The notes: generated by a model not told the origin, from the letters alone. DNA of 64,000 nt from Desulfobulbus sp. (GCA_031280615.1 JAITGO010000017.1:186001-250000), one strand, 5' to 3'. Shown: positions 18,419-28,723, numbered from the stretch's first letter. Made by a program: numbers and translations.

Positions 18419-19783
18419 TTATTTGACCGCAATACCCAGAGCCTTCACCTTCTTGTGCAGATGGCTGCGCTCCATGCCGATCTGTTCGGCGGTTTTGGAA
18501 ATGTTGCCGTCGTTTTCCTCCAGCTTGGCCAGCAGATATTCGGTCTCGAAGCGGCGTCGGGCCTCTTTGTAGTCGAGCTGCCGGTAGGAGGCGGCGACAG
18601 GTGGGGAAGGGGGCTGCAGCAGGGGGGCGTTACCGAGGAACAGGGCCACGTCCTCGGCCCCGATTTCGTCGGTCGGGGTCATGATCACCAGCCGTTCCAC
18701 CAGGTTGCGCAGCTCGCGCACATTGCCCGGCCAGGCATGCCGCTGGAGCAACTGCAGGGCCGAGGCCGAAAACTGCTTGCCGCCGATGCCCTTGCGGCTG
18801 AACTGATCGACGAAATCGGCGACCAGCAGGGGGATGTCCTCGCGGCGGTCCACGAGGTCGGGCACCACGATGGGGACCACGTTGAGTCGGTAGAAGAGAT
18901 CGGCCCGGAAGGTGCCCTTCTCAATTTCCTCTTCCAGATTCTTGTTGGTGGCCGCCAGTACCCGCACGTCGACCTCGATGGTCCGCGAGCCGCCGACCCG
19001 TTCGAATTTCTGCTCCTGAAGGATGCGCAGCACCTTGGCTTGGCTTTTCAGGCTCATGTCGCCGATTTCGTCGAGGAACAGGGTCGAGCCGTCGGCCTGG
19101 TCGAATTTGCCCTTCTTGTTTTCCGAGGCCCCGGTGAAGGCCCCCTTGACATGGCCGAACAGCTCGGATTCGATCAATTCCTCGGGGATGGCGGCGCAGT
19201 TGACCGCCACCATCGGCTGCCGTGCCCGGCGGGAAAGACGGTGGATGGTCTGGGCCACCAACTCCTTGCCCGTGCCGTGACCGCCGCGGACCAGTACCCA
19301 GGCGTCGGTGGGTGCCACCCGTTCGATTTGCTGCCGCAACTGCATCACCAGGGGGCTGGCACCGGTGATGTTGACCGGGGCTGGGCCACTTTCCCGCAGC
19401 AGCTGGTTTTCCCGTTCCAATTGCGCCAGTTGCAGCCCTTTCTTGATCGACAGGATGGTCTTGTCGTAGGAAAGCGGTTTTTCGATGAAATCGAAGGCGC
19501 CGTCGCGGGTGGCCTGCACTGCCGTCTCGATGGTGCCGTGGCCGGAGATCATGACCACCGGCAGGGAAAAACGCTGCTTGATCAGCTTCAGGGCCTCGAG
19601 GCCGTCCATGCCCGGCATCCAGATGTCGAGCAGAACCAGGCGCACATCCTTTTCTTCCAGCAACTGCAAGCCCTCTTCGGCGCTGGCCGCGGTCAGGGGC
19701 GCAAAACCCTCGTCGGCCAGGATGCCGGCGAGGCTGTCGCGGATGGCGGCCTCGTCGTCGATGATCAAAATGGTGTCGGGCAT
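18419..19783 (-). CDS. NtrX-like sigma54-dependent response regulator
   Basis: The 454-residue protein has a receiver domain (residues 1-120, phospho-acceptor Asp 53 in LLDIWMPGMDG), a sigma54 AAA+ domain (about 138-370) and a C-terminal Fis-type helix-turn-helix (ISKTAEQIGMERSHLHKK). The sigma54 contact loop GAFTGA is intact at 214-219, as are Walker B (TLFLDEIGD) and the arginine-finger region (FRADLFYRLN). The Walker A motif is unusual: GGHGTGKE at 167-174, where the family usually has GESGTGKE. The lysine and flanking glycines are kept. It follows the NtrY-like kinase by 84 bases and should be its partner. Confidence 0.92.
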   Translation of the reverse strand: MPDTILIIDDEAAIRDSLAGILADEGFAPLTAASAEEGLQLLEEKDVRLVLLDIWMPGMDGLEALKLIKQRFSLPVVMISGHGTIETAVQATRDGAFDFIEKPLSYDKTILSIKKGLQLAQLERENQLLRESGPAPVNITGASPLVMQLRQQIERVAPTDAWVLVRGGHGTGKELVAQTIHRLSRRARQPMVAVNCAAIPEELIESELFGHVKGAFTGASENKKGKFDQADGSTLFLDEIGDMSLKSQAKVLRILQEQKFERVGGSRTIEVDVRVLAATNKNLEEEIEKGTFRADLFYRLNVVPIVVPDLVDRREDIPLLVADFVDQFSRKGIGGKQFSASALQLLQRHAWPGNVRELRNLVERLVIMTPTDEIGAEDVALFLGNAPLLQPPSPPVAASYRQLDYKEARRRFETEYLLAKLEENDGNISKTAEQIGMERSHLHKKVKALGIAVK

Positions 19784-19867
19784 GCGATGGACGCCGGGAA
19801 AAAAAGGTGGAGAGCGGAGGGCCGGGGAGCGCGGCAGATTGCCCGGCCGGACAACGTCGGCATCATA

Positions 19868-22090
19868 TCAGGTATCCAGCGGCAGCTCAACCGCAAAGAC
19901 CGTGCCGGCGGGGCTGTTGTCGCCGACCCGGATCGTGCCGCCGTGCTCGCTGACAATGGTGTGGGCAATGGCCAGGCCCAGGCCGGTGCCGGTTTTGCGG
20001 GTGGAGAAATAGGGCTCGAAAATCCGCACCTTGACCTCGTCCGCAATGCCCGGGCCGTCGTCGGCCACCACCATCCGCACCTGTTCCGGCGCAACGCCGA
20101 ATTCGAGGGTGACGGTGATGGTGCCGCCGTCTCCCAGAACGGAAACCGCATTGTCGAGCAAATTGATCAGCACCCGTTTGATCTGCACGCCGTCGAAAAG
20201 AAATTCCGGCACCGCCGGGTCGATCCGGCAAACGATGGTCAGATGCCTGTGGGCCTCTTGATAGAGGATGGCCATCTCCTGGATGAGCTGTCCCAGGTTT
20301 TTCCGCTCCTTGTGCAGCTTCGGCATGCGGGCGAAGTCGGAAAACTCGCTCACCAGCTTCTTGATCTCGTCGACCTGGTTGACGATGGTGGCGGTGCACT
20401 GGTCGAAGATGTCCCGGTTGTCGCCGATGCTGTCCAGGTAGCGCTTGCGCAGCCGCTGGGCCGAAAGCTGGATGGGGGTCAGGGGATTCTTGATCTCGTG
20501 GGCGATCCGGCGGGCCACTTCCTGCCAGGCGGCGAGCCGTTGCGCCTTTTCCAGTTTGGTCAGGTTGTCGAAGACAATGACAATGCCGATGGGCTGCTGG
20601 CGGTCGTCCACCATCCGGGTCACATTGACCTGGAGCGACAGGGTTTCACCCCGGCGGATGGTCACCCGCAGATGGCGCTCAATGGTCGGCTTGCCGCTGG
20701 CCAGCAACTCCCTGATGAAACTCTCGACGATCACCGCATGCTGCTTGGGCAGGGCGGCATGGAAATCGCGGCCCAGAAAGGCGGCCGGTTCGATGGCCAG
20801 CAGCTCCTCGGCAAAGCGGTTGATCGTGGTGATCCGGTTGTTTTCGTCCAGGGCGATGACCCCGGCGGCCACATTCTCGAGGATGGTTTCCAGGTAGCGG
20901 CGGCGTTGTTCCGACACTTCGTTGCTGTCCCGAAGCGCCTCGTGGGTCCGGGCCAGTTGCCGGTTCGACGCCAGAATCTCCGCGATCATGGAGTTGAAGG
21001 AATCGACCAGCATGCCCATTTCGTCGTCGGCCTCTTTTTCGACGATGAAGTCCATGTCGCCGTCGGCGACCCGGCGGGTGGCCTCGGCCAGTTTCTTGAT
21101 GGGGCCGGTGAGGCCGCGGGCGATGTAAAAGCCGAACCAGATCGCCCCGAAAAGCACCAGCAGGGTGATGATCAGCAGCATGATGATCAAGCTGAATTTG
21201 ATCGGCGCCTTGAGCATGACCAATTGCTGATAGCCGGTGATCCCCTCGGAAATGGACTGCATGGCCTCGAGCCGGGCAGCGGGGATCAGGACGGAGGTGA
21301 CCAGAAACCAGGTTTGCGAGGTGTCCAGTTTGACCTTCACCGGCACGATCGCCTCGATCAACTCGCCCAGGGCGGTTTTCTGGGTGACCACTTCCGTGCG
21401 ATCGAAGGTGGCGGTCAGGCGCAGGGCCTCCGAAGGCGGAGTGGGAGGGGCAATGGCTTGGAGGCGCGGACCGGCGACCGAGACGAGCGGGTTCCGCTCA
21501 CTGTCGAGCAGGAGGATGGAATCAGGGGCCCCCGGCAGTTCGATCGCAAGCGTCTTGGAGAAAAAATGCTCCAGGGCCTTGATGTCGGACAGATCGAGAG
21601 TGCCGCTTTCCAAAATCGAGGCGAGTTGCCGGCCGGTGTACTCGGCCTGTTCGCTACTGTCGTGGAGGGTAGCCTGCGTCAGTTTGAGCGAGGATTGCAG
21701 CGAATCTTCCACCTGGGCGTTGAACCAGTAGTCCATGGAGGTGGAGACGAAACGCAGGGCCACAAAAAAGAGGATGGCGGTGGGAACCAACGACAGCGAA
21801 ACGAAGCAGATCACAAGCCGGCTGCGCAGCCGGGAGCCGAGGATCTTCTGGTTGCGTTCGAAGATCAGCTCCACCAGGTTGCGCAGCACCAAATAGAGCA
21901 TTAGCAGCAACAGCAGGCCGTTGACGTTGATCAGGGCAAAGATCAGGATGGTGCTGGAAAGGGGCAGGTTGAAATCGCCGCTGAGCAGGCCGCGCTGAAC
22001 ATAGCCCAGCACCGGGATCAGCAGGAGGCAGAAGGCGATGACCAGCCGTACCAGCCGCTGCTTCTTTTTTTTCTGTTCCGCGGTGAGCAT
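19868..22090 (-). CDS. NtrY-like sensor histidine kinase
   Basis: The 740-residue protein has two N-terminal transmembrane helices (about 14-32 and 44-67), a third near 88-111, a periplasmic region, and a fourth near 286-311. A HAMP domain (to about 364), a PAS domain (about 385-490) and a HisKA domain with His 531 in RRIAHEIKNPLTPIQLS follow. The ATPase motifs NLLDNAV, DDGPGI, IFEPYFST and GTGLGL are complete. This is the NtrY layout; NtrY/NtrX pairs often respond to nitrogen or redox state. The gene starts 18 bases after a DUF4390 gene and is followed by its sigma54 regulator. Confidence 0.92.
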   Translation of the reverse strand: MLTAEQKKKKQRLVRLVIAFCLLLIPVLGYVQRGLLSGDFNLPLSSTILIFALINVNGLLLLLMLYLVLRNLVELIFERNQKILGSRLRSRLVICFVSLSLVPTAILFFVALRFVSTSMDYWFNAQVEDSLQSSLKLTQATLHDSSEQAEYTGRQLASILESGTLDLSDIKALEHFFSKTLAIELPGAPDSILLLDSERNPLVSVAGPRLQAIAPPTPPSEALRLTATFDRTEVVTQKTALGELIEAIVPVKVKLDTSQTWFLVTSVLIPAARLEAMQSISEGITGYQQLVMLKAPIKFSLIIMLLIITLLVLFGAIWFGFYIARGLTGPIKKLAEATRRVADGDMDFIVEKEADDEMGMLVDSFNSMIAEILASNRQLARTHEALRDSNEVSEQRRRYLETILENVAAGVIALDENNRITTINRFAEELLAIEPAAFLGRDFHAALPKQHAVIVESFIRELLASGKPTIERHLRVTIRRGETLSLQVNVTRMVDDRQQPIGIVIVFDNLTKLEKAQRLAAWQEVARRIAHEIKNPLTPIQLSAQRLRKRYLDSIGDNRDIFDQCTATIVNQVDEIKKLVSEFSDFARMPKLHKERKNLGQLIQEMAILYQEAHRHLTIVCRIDPAVPEFLFDGVQIKRVLINLLDNAVSVLGDGGTITVTLEFGVAPEQVRMVVADDGPGIADEVKVRIFEPYFSTRKTGTGLGLAIAHTIVSEHGGTIRVGDNSPAGTVFAVELPLDT

Positions 22091-22108
22091 CGGCGTCGGA
22101 ACGGAAGG

Positions 22109-22684
22109 TCAGTACCGGAATTCGATGGTTCGCCAATCGGTTTCGAAATCCCAAAGAGCGGCAATGGGAAGCAGCCGCTGCATGCCGAACGGCAGCGAAC
22201 CCTTTTTCAAGGTCACCTTGAAATGGATGGCATAGGGCGCATCGGGCACCAGCTGGGTGAGCGCGATCACCTTGACGCCGTTGAGTTCGGCCATGAGCAG
22301 CTTGGCCTGGTCCAGGTCGGCGGTGGTCACGGTTTTGTCGCCCTGGTCGGAGAGAACGATTCTATAGGTGCTGCTGGCCGCGTCGTAGGAAAGGGTATGG
22401 GTGACCGCCGATTCGACCAGGGTGGTGTTGAACCACTTGCCATCGGTCCTGATCAATTCCATGTGGAAGGTGAACACAATCGGGATGCCGCTGCGGACAT
22501 CGTTGAGCATTGCTGCGGTGAAACCGTTTTTCACCGTGGCAAAAAGCAGAAGATCGGAGTCGGAGGTCGTGATGATGATATCTTTTATTTCAGGTGTTTC
22601 TTCCGCGATGGCCTGCGACAGTCCGGGATGGAATGCCAGCAGGAAGCCGCAGAGGAAGAGCAGCCGGATATCGAAAAATTTCAT
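22109..22684 (-). CDS. DUF4390 family exported protein
   Basis: The 191-residue protein has a signal peptide (KFFDIRLL, then LFLCGFLLAF, ending near residue 26) and a beta-rich body. Features such as VTLKKGSLPFGMQRLL and WDFETDWRTIEFRY at the end match the DUF4390 family as I know it. These genes commonly lie just upstream of ntrY-like kinases in proteobacteria, which fits here: 18 bases separate the two. A regulatory or envelope role in NtrY sensing is plausible but unproven. The frame continues upstream, but the ATG at 22684 starts the signal peptide. Confidence 0.82.
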   Translation of the reverse strand: MKFFDIRLLFLCGFLLAFHPGLSQAIAEETPEIKDIIITTSDSDLLLFATVKNGFTAAMLNDVRSGIPIVFTFHMELIRTDGKWFNTTLVESAVTHTLSYDAASSTYRIVLSDQGDKTVTTADLDQAKLLMAELNGVKVIALTQLVPDAPYAIHFKVTLKKGSLPFGMQRLLPIAALWDFETDWRTIEFRY

Positions 22685-22747
22685 TCTCTGGGACAAATGT
22701 CTCGGTGTCTGTGCTCGGGGGGAAATCAACTGAAAATATACCCAGAG

Positions 22748-22776
22748 CATATACCTGATCGGCAGGTATTTGTCCA
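22748..22776 (-). promoter_or_regulatory. Candidate promoter of the DUF4390-ntrY-ntrX unit
   Basis: On the minus strand TGGACA (22771-22776) and TATATG (22748-22753) are 17 bases apart in a short A+T-rich region. It would start transcription about 55 bases before the DUF4390 ATG. Confidence 0.45.
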
Positions 22777-22828
22777 CGACAAGCGCCGTTTCGGCCGGTG
22801 GGAAGTGGTTGTGGCGTACCTTGCCGGC

Positions 22829-22852
22829 TGGCCGGAACGCCGCTTCCGGCCA
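22829..22852. repeat. G+C-rich inverted repeat downstream of the RNB gene
   Basis: Nine perfect pairs (22829-22837 with 22844-22852) close a six-base loop. There is no T tract on either strand, so it is not a standard intrinsic terminator. It may stabilise the RNB transcript or simply be chance in G+C-rich DNA. Confidence 0.5.
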
Positions 22853-22899
22853 TTCTGCCGTCGGTGGATGGAGAGGGAAGGCGGGCGCAAGGAGCGTGG

Positions 22900-24903
22900 T
22901 TACCATTCGATCCGCAGGACGTTGTCCAAGGGGCGCACCCGGGCGAGCTTGATGCGGACGATGTCGCCGGGATCGACCGGAAAAGCCGGATTGGGCGGCA
23001 GGTCGACATCGAACAGGCAGTCGCAGAGCAGCAGGTTGACCCGCTTCGGGCCGGCGCCGACCACCAGGCCGTTGACCCGCTGCCCTTCCTTGGGCGCGAG
23101 GTAGCGCAGAATCCAGTAGCGATGCCGCTGCTGGCGGATGGCATTGGCACGGGCGAGCTTCTGCTGGATGATACCGGCGAAAGCCTTGCATTCCTCGCTG
23201 GAAAAAAGGATGCCGCGGCCGTGGAGCATGTGGCTGAGCTGGTGCTGCATGGCCAGGTCGAGGAAACGGCGGATCGGCGAGGTGATGGTGGTGTAGCTGT
23301 TCAGGCCGAGGCCGCTGTGCGGCTTGGGATGGGCGGTCAGCTCGCCCCGTGCCAGATAGCGCCGCTGGTGGGCGATGTCGGCGAGAGCGTTCTGGACGCC
23401 GGCGATGATGCGTTTGCGCGGCGGCGGCTGGGAACGGAACAGGCCGGGCGCCTCCCGCGCCGCCAGGTAGGAGGCGGCGAGGCCGTTGGCCAGGATCATG
23501 AATTCGGAGATCAGGTTGCGGGCCGGCGTGTCCACCGGCGAGAGATAGACATGGATGTGGTCGCGGTCGCGGATATCGATGTTGACGTCCGGCAGGGAGA
23601 GCAGCAGGGCCCCGTGATCGACCCGCTGTTGCCGCAGCTGCTGGCGGATTACGTTGAGGGCCGCCAGTTCGGGGTCCCGGTCGATCAGGCTGTCCGCCTC
23701 GCGGTAGCTCAACTGGCGCTTGACCTCGATCACCGCCGGCACGATGGTGGAATGGACAAGGCTGCTGTCCGGATTCAGGGTGACGAGAAAGCTGAGAGTC
23801 GGGCGCACCCTGCCCAGAATCAGGCTGCACAGATCGAGCGATAGCTGCTTGGGCAGCATGGGCACGTGCCCCTCGGGGAAATAGATCGAGGTCGATCGTT
23901 CCTTGGCCTCGGCAAAAAGCGGGCTCTTGACCGGCACGTAGTGGCTGACGTCGGTGATGTGGATGCCGATTTCCACCTGGCCGTTTTCCTGGCGGGCGAT
24001 GTGGATGGCATCGTCGAAATCGCGGGTGGCGGTGCCGTCGATGGTCAGGACGGGCAGGGCGCGCAGATCCTTGCGCTTGGGATCGGCGAGCAACTCCTCG
24101 GCGGTTGCCTCCCGTAGAGTTTCGGTGATCTGGAGACAGGGATCGGGGAATTCGACCGGCTGGTCGGAACGAAGCAGGGCCAGATTTTCGTCCTGGTCCC
24201 AGATGTTTGCCTTGACCAGCAGCTCGTGGCCGGCCTGGGGCGCGGTCAGGCCGGCCTTTTTCAGGGCTTGGCGAATGAATTCGTCCTCGGGGGCCTCGCT
24301 GCCGAACAGGACCGATTGCACCAGCCATTGCAGACATTGCGTTCGATTCGGCCAGTCGGACTCATCGCTTGCGTTGCCGCGCATAATTGCCAAAAATCCC
24401 CGGGCCGCCCGGTCCAGGAGCAGCGCTTTTTCCTGCTCCCGCTGCCGCTGCAGCCGCAGGTGATCGACCTGTTCCGGGCTGTGGGCGACAATCTTGCCGT
24501 TTTTGTATTTGAAAAACAGCGGATCGGAGAAAACGGCCCGCAAAAAGGCGGCCCGATGGTCGTCGTCCACTGCGCCGCCGAAATGCAACTCGGCAAGAAA
24601 CTCGGCGGAAAATTCGTTGTCAGCAGCCTCGCAGACGATTTCCCACAGCGGTTCAAGGTCGATGTTGCCGGCCAGGGTAAGCCGGCCGTCGCTGCGTTCC
24701 CGCAGCAGGGCGGCGGTCGCCTCCCGGCTGGTTTCGCGGGGATAGAGCTGGTCCGACACGCAGAGGATCCTGGTTTCCGGCAGATTGATTTCACGGCCGT
24801 TCTGGCTGATCAGATGAATTTTCTTCTCGGCTACGCCGGAAACCAGGCCGCAGAAAAACCTGCCGCCGTCGATGAATTCTATGAGGCTGCCGGGAACGAT
24901 CAT
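22900..24903 (-). CDS. RNB-domain exoribonuclease (RNase II/R family)
   Basis: The 667-residue protein is an RNase II/R family 3'-5' exoribonuclease. The catalytic RNB core spans about residues 285-600. It starts at [17 protein letters not shown], with the metal-binding aspartates in DFDDA, and continues through [27 protein letters not shown] and [14 protein letters not shown]. The N-terminal 240 residues carry no clear cold-shock motifs. The C-terminal 70 residues resemble an S1-like beta barrel. It is shorter than E. coli RNase R, so the exact subfamily is unclear. It is divergent from era. Confidence 0.9.
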   Translation of the reverse strand: MIVPGSLIEFIDGGRFFCGLVSGVAEKKIHLISQNGREINLPETRILCVSDQLYPRETSREATAALLRERSDGRLTLAGNIDLEPLWEIVCEAADNEFSAEFLAELHFGGAVDDDHRAAFLRAVFSDPLFFKYKNGKIVAHSPEQVDHLRLQRQREQEKALLLDRAARGFLAIMRGNASDESDWPNRTQCLQWLVQSVLFGSEAPEDEFIRQALKKAGLTAPQAGHELLVKANIWDQDENLALLRSDQPVEFPDPCLQITETLREATAEELLADPKRKDLRALPVLTIDGTATRDFDDAIHIARQENGQVEIGIHITDVSHYVPVKSPLFAEAKERSTSIYFPEGHVPMLPKQLSLDLCSLILGRVRPTLSFLVTLNPDSSLVHSTIVPAVIEVKRQLSYREADSLIDRDPELAALNVIRQQLRQQRVDHGALLLSLPDVNIDIRDRDHIHVYLSPVDTPARNLISEFMILANGLAASYLAAREAPGLFRSQPPPRKRIIAGVQNALADIAHQRRYLARGELTAHPKPHSGLGLNSYTTITSPIRRFLDLAMQHQLSHMLHGRGILFSSEECKAFAGIIQQKLARANAIRQQRHRYWILRYLAPKEGQRVNGLVVGAGPKRVNLLLCDCLFDVDLPPNPAFPVDPGDIVRIKLARVRPLDNVLRIEW

Positions 24904-25018
24904 TGGAACACGTTGCGAAGTTGGGAGGTCATGGTAAGCTTACAGTGGATAGCAGGATTCCCTCTCTTTGTCATGCTTTTCTTTACCGATGCGGCTACGG
25001 CCGTCAAAAGGAGTGCCA

Positions 25019-25918
25019 TTGAACAGTGCACCGCACCGCTCGGGGGTGGTAGCCATTATCGGTCCCCCCAACGCCGGCAAGTCGACCTTGCTCAATCAAC
25101 TGCTGCGGCAGAAGATCGCCATTGTCACGCCGAAACCGCAAACCACCCGCAACCGCATCATGGGGATCGTCACCGGCAGCGGCTATCAGATCATTCTTCT
25201 GGACACGCCCGGCCTGCACGCGGCCCGGGAGGAAATGAACCGACAGATGGTCCGGGTGGCACTGGAAAGCCTGGCCGAGGCGGACGCGGTCTTGTTCCTG
25301 GCGGACAGCACCGAAGCCCTCGCGCCCAAAAAGGAGCAGCGGGCCGATGAGTTCAGGGGCTACCTGGAGCGGATCGCCTGTCCGGCGGTGCTGGCCCTGA
25401 ACAAAACGGACCAGTTGCCGCCGGAGCGGCTGCTGCCAGTGATCGATTGGTACCGCGGGCTGCACGATTTTGCCGCCATCGTTCCCATCTCGGCACTCCA
25501 CGGCACGCAGGTCGACGCCCTGCTGTCGGAATTGGTGGCCCTCTTGCCCGAAGGGCCGCAATATTACCCGGACGATATCCCCACCGACGCCAGCGAGCGG
25601 TTCATCGCGGCCGAGATCATCAGGGAAAAGATCTTTTTGCGGACCCGTGACGAGATTCCCTATTCGACCGCCGTGGTCATCGATACCTTCGAGGAAGGCG
25701 ATCCGGTGGTCATCCGGGCCACGATTCTGGTGGAACGGGATTCTCAGAAGGGGATTCTGGTGGGGCAGAAGGGGGCGATGCTGGCGGCGATCCGCAAAAG
25801 CGCCACCGTCGACATAGAACGCCTGCTCGACTGCAGGGTGCGGCTGCACCTGTGGATCAAGGTGAGCAAAAACTGGACGGGCAACGTCAACATGCTCCGC
25901 GACCTGGGGCTTGCCTGA
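25019..25918 (+). CDS. era: GTPase Era
   Basis: Era is an essential GTPase that binds 16S rRNA and helps assemble the small subunit. With a TTG start the protein is 299 residues, typical of the family. G1 GPPNAGKS is at 15-22; DTPG, NKTD and SALHG give G3, G4 and G5. The KH-domain motif GQKGAMLAAI lies near residue 245. I chose TTG at 25019 because AAAGGAG sits five bases upstream; an earlier ATG would add 17 residues without homology. Transcription diverges from the RNB gene. Confidence 0.95.
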   Translation: MNSAPHRSGVVAIIGPPNAGKSTLLNQLLRQKIAIVTPKPQTTRNRIMGIVTGSGYQIILLDTPGLHAAREEMNRQMVRVALESLAEADAVLFLADSTEALAPKKEQRADEFRGYLERIACPAVLALNKTDQLPPERLLPVIDWYRGLHDFAAIVPISALHGTQVDALLSELVALLPEGPQYYPDDIPTDASERFIAAEIIREKIFLRTRDEIPYSTAVVIDTFEEGDPVVIRATILVERDSQKGILVGQKGAMLAAIRKSATVDIERLLDCRVRLHLWIKVSKNWTGNVNMLRDLGLA

Positions 25919-25951
25919 ACCAAGCCGGCCGCCCCGGCGTGTCGTGGCGGA

Positions 25952-27292
25952 CTATTTCTGCCGTTGCCCCGGGGAATGGGCAAGCCCCTTCAGGGTGCTG
26001 AAGGCGGCCTGCAACTGGTTGTCCTGCTCCATTCTCTTGGCAATCTGGTGGATATCTTCCATCTGCTGGAATTCCTCCTCGTCATTGCCCTCGGCCGGCT
26101 CGGCCGCGCTTTCGGATTGCTTCTTGCCACCCTTGTCGTTTTCCAGATGACGGGGCAGGTCTTTTTCCCTGATGGTCTTGCCAGGCGGCGCCGGGATGGC
26201 GGCCGAATCGCTCTGGGTGGTCAGGGGCACCACGATGTCGGGCTTGATGCCGGTGGCCTGGATCGACTCGCCGCTGGGCGTGTAGTACTTGGCGGTGGTC
26301 AGCCGGAGCCCGGCACCGTCGGGCAGGGGCAGGATGGTCTGGACCGAACCCTTGCCAAAGGTGGTGGTGCCCATAATGACCGCCCGCTTGTGGTCCCGGA
26401 GCGCGCCGGCCACGATCTCCGAGCCGCTGGCCGAGCCGCCGTTGACCAGCGTGACCATGGGAAAGTCGCCGTAGCCGTCGCCCGGATGCGCCTCGAACTG
26501 CATCTGCTCTTCCTTGTTGCGGCCCTTGGTGGAAACGATGACGCCTTTGTCGAGAAAGAGATCGGCCACTTTGACCGCCTGGTCGAGCAGGCCGCCGGGG
26601 TTGTTGCGCAGATCGAGGATCACCCCGAGGATATGATGTTTTTTCTTGATGGTTTTCAGGGCGTTGCGCAGATCCTTGGTGGTGGTGGCCTGGAAGTTGG
26701 AGACCCGGATATAGGAAAAACCGGGTTCCAGTTCGGTGTACTTGACCGAGACCAGGGGAATCGCCTCGCGGATCATGGTGAAATCCCTGGGTTCCTTCCA
26801 TTCCTGGCGGTGAACGGTGATGGTGACCGGTGTGCCTTTGGCACCCCGCAGCTTCTTCACGGCCTCCATCAGGGTCATGTTCTTGGTGAGTTCGTTGTTG
26901 ATGCGGACGATCTGGTCGCCGGATTTGATGCCCTGGCGGTCGGCCGGGGTGCCTTCGATGGGGGCCACGGCGGTGAGCATGCCGTCGCGAATGGAGATCT
27001 CGATGCCGATGCCGGTGAAACTGCCCGAGGTCTCTTCTTCCAGATCCTTGAAATCATCGGGCGTCATGTAGGCCGAATGCGGATCGAGCGAACCGAGCAT
27101 GCCGTTGATCGCGCCGGTGATCACCTTGTTGGAGTCGATCTCGTCCACATAGTACTGCTGGATGAGGGTCAGGACGTTGGCAAAGGTCTCCAGGTCGCGG
27201 TAGATGTCGCGCTCCTGCTTGCTCTCGTCGGCGAGGGCGGGAGTCCAGATGCAGCAGAAACCGACGAGGAGAAGGGAAAGAAGGCGTTTCAT
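25952..27292 (-). CDS. C-terminal processing peptidase (S41)
   Basis: The 446-residue protein is a CtpA-type serine protease. It has a signal peptide (about residues 1-22), a PDZ domain (about 95-175, with GIGIEI and GIKSGDQIVRIN) and the S41 core. The likely Ser/Lys dyad is Ser 289 in NGGSASGSE and Lys 314 in FGKGSVQ, 25 residues apart as in known family members. The C-terminal 70 residues are charged and low-complexity. Such enzymes trim envelope proteins and can control peptidoglycan hydrolases. It lies downstream of ftsE-ftsX-envC, an arrangement that supports a cell-wall role. Confidence 0.94.
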   Translation of the reverse strand: MKRLLSLLLVGFCCIWTPALADESKQERDIYRDLETFANVLTLIQQYYVDEIDSNKVITGAINGMLGSLDPHSAYMTPDDFKDLEEETSGSFTGIGIEISIRDGMLTAVAPIEGTPADRQGIKSGDQIVRINNELTKNMTLMEAVKKLRGAKGTPVTITVHRQEWKEPRDFTMIREAIPLVSVKYTELEPGFSYIRVSNFQATTTKDLRNALKTIKKKHHILGVILDLRNNPGGLLDQAVKVADLFLDKGVIVSTKGRNKEEQMQFEAHPGDGYGDFPMVTLVNGGSASGSEIVAGALRDHKRAVIMGTTTFGKGSVQTILPLPDGAGLRLTTAKYYTPSGESIQATGIKPDIVVPLTTQSDSAAIPAPPGKTIREKDLPRHLENDKGGKKQSESAAEPAEGNDEEEFQQMEDIHQIAKRMEQDNQLQAAFSTLKGLAHSPGQRQK

Positions 27293-27484
27293 GGGGGCAA
27301 GAACGAAACCGGGTGGCAGAGGTGGAGTCAAAGATGGGAAAGCGGGACGCCGATTGTGTCCGCAAATCCATTAGGGGCGGAAATTTGCCGGGAAATTCTA
27401 TAATTTTCCAACTTAACGAGAAACACCGGGGGTGGCAACGGTTATTGTGCCCTTTCCGGAAAAACGATGGCCGCGGCCGTTTGC

Positions 27485-28723
27485 TCAGCGGGTGGGCAGG
27501 GCGCCGGACCGAATCCAGTCGAGGGGGTTCTCCGGTTGGGTGCCGTGGCGAATCTCGAAGTAGGCGCCCTGGCCGAAAGGCGTGAGCGTCTCGCCGGTGG
27601 TGCCGATGATCTGCCCCTGTCTGACCTCGTCGTCTTCCTGGACCAGGATGTCGTCGAGCCGGGCGGTGATGGTGTAGTAATCCTGGTCGTGCTCGATGAT
27701 GACGACCCGGCCGTAGCCGCTCATGTACCCGGCGTAGATGACCAGGCCGCCATAAACGGCGAACACCTCCGCCGGGGTCGACGGCAGGATGGTGATGCCT
27801 TGGGAGAAGGTCGTGTCCTCGTTTTCCTGGGGTGGTTCGCGGAAACGGCGGACCACCTTGCCCCAGAGCGGCGGCGGCAGCTTGCCCCGTTGCGCCCCGA
27901 AGCCGAAGGCACCGAATTCGGGGCCCTGGCTCTGTTTGCTCAAGGTGGCAACGAGGGAATTTTCCGCCTTTTTCAACTCTCGTAACGCCTGTTCGTACAA
28001 TCCTTTCTCGGTCTGGATGCGCTTGAGGATGGCGTTCTTTTCGGAGGCGGTCTGCTGCAGCGCCTCCTTTTCTGCGGCGGCTTCGGTCAGGAAATGCTCC
28101 TGGATCGACTGCTCAAGTTCCTGGGCTCGCTTGGCCCGGCTCAACTCGGCGATGCGGGAGCGGTATTCGGCAAACAGGGCCTGGTCGTAGGTGGCCAGCG
28201 AGTGGTAGGCGTCGTTGGCCACCATGACTTCCGGGAGGGTGGCGTTGGTGAAGACGACGTTGAGAAAGCCAGTGGTGTCGTTAAGATAGAAGGACCGCAA
28301 CCGTTTGATCAGGTGCTCGCGCAGCGCATCGGTTTTCCGGGTCACAGCCGCCAGTTCCTGTTCCTTGGCGGCAATGACCTGCTCCTGTTCCCGAACCCGG
28401 TCCTGCAAGGCGGCCACCTGCGTCTTCCGCTGGCTGATCTTGTTGTCCAGGGTTGCCAGTTCCTCGAGCAGGGAGTGCTCCTCGGTGCCGGCCTGCTCGA
28501 TTTTGTCCTGGTGTCGGGAGATTTCCTCCCGGAGTTTGCCGATGGAGATGATGTTGGTTTGCGCCGAAGCCTCCTGCTGGCCCGAAGGTTCTTGGGCCAG
28601 GGTGGCGGGAGATTTGCCTGCCGGGGGATTCTTTTTCGCCTCGGCGGCCTGCAGGCCGGGGATGGCCAGGCAGAAGGCCAGGAGGAGCGCAAGGACGATG
28701 CGGGTCGGCATGGCGGGCGGCAT
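27485..28723 (-). CDS. envC: EnvC-like M23 family protein (probable amidase activator)
   Basis: The 412-residue protein has a signal peptide (to about residue 27), long coiled coils (about 55-140 and 190-265) and a C-terminal LytM/M23 domain (about 300-405). The domain lacks the metal ligands of active M23 enzymes: where active members have YxHL and HFE motifs, it has YTITARLDD and AYFEIRHG. This matches EnvC, which activates amidases rather than cutting peptidoglycan. The ATG at 28723 overlaps the ftsX stop by one base. In E. coli FtsEX controls EnvC through the coiled coil. A second methionine lies four residues later. Confidence 0.88.
   Translation of the reverse strand: MPPAMPTRIVLALLLAFCLAIPGLQAAEAKKNPPAGKSPATLAQEPSGQQEASAQTNIISIGKLREEISRHQDKIEQAGTEEHSLLEELATLDNKISQRKTQVAALQDRVREQEQVIAAKEQELAAVTRKTDALREHLIKRLRSFYLNDTTGFLNVVFTNATLPEVMVANDAYHSLATYDQALFAEYRSRIAELSRAKRAQELEQSIQEHFLTEAAAEKEALQQTASEKNAILKRIQTEKGLYEQALRELKKAENSLVATLSKQSQGPEFGAFGFGAQRGKLPPPLWGKVVRRFREPPQENEDTTFSQGITILPSTPAEVFAVYGGLVIYAGYMSGYGRVVIIEHDQDYYTITARLDDILVQEDDEVRQGQIIGTTGETLTPFGQGAYFEIRHGTQPENPLDWIRSGALPTR

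Noticed and set aside
18407..21904. 1165-codon plus-strand frame across the ntrX and ntrY genes
   Set aside because: Antisense shadow of two clearly recognisable genes; composition (many D, H, G, Q) is typical of reversed codons.
27293..27484. TATAGA-like element upstream of ctpA
   Set aside because: No acceptable -35 box at 16-18 bases; may still be part of a promoter, but support is too weak.
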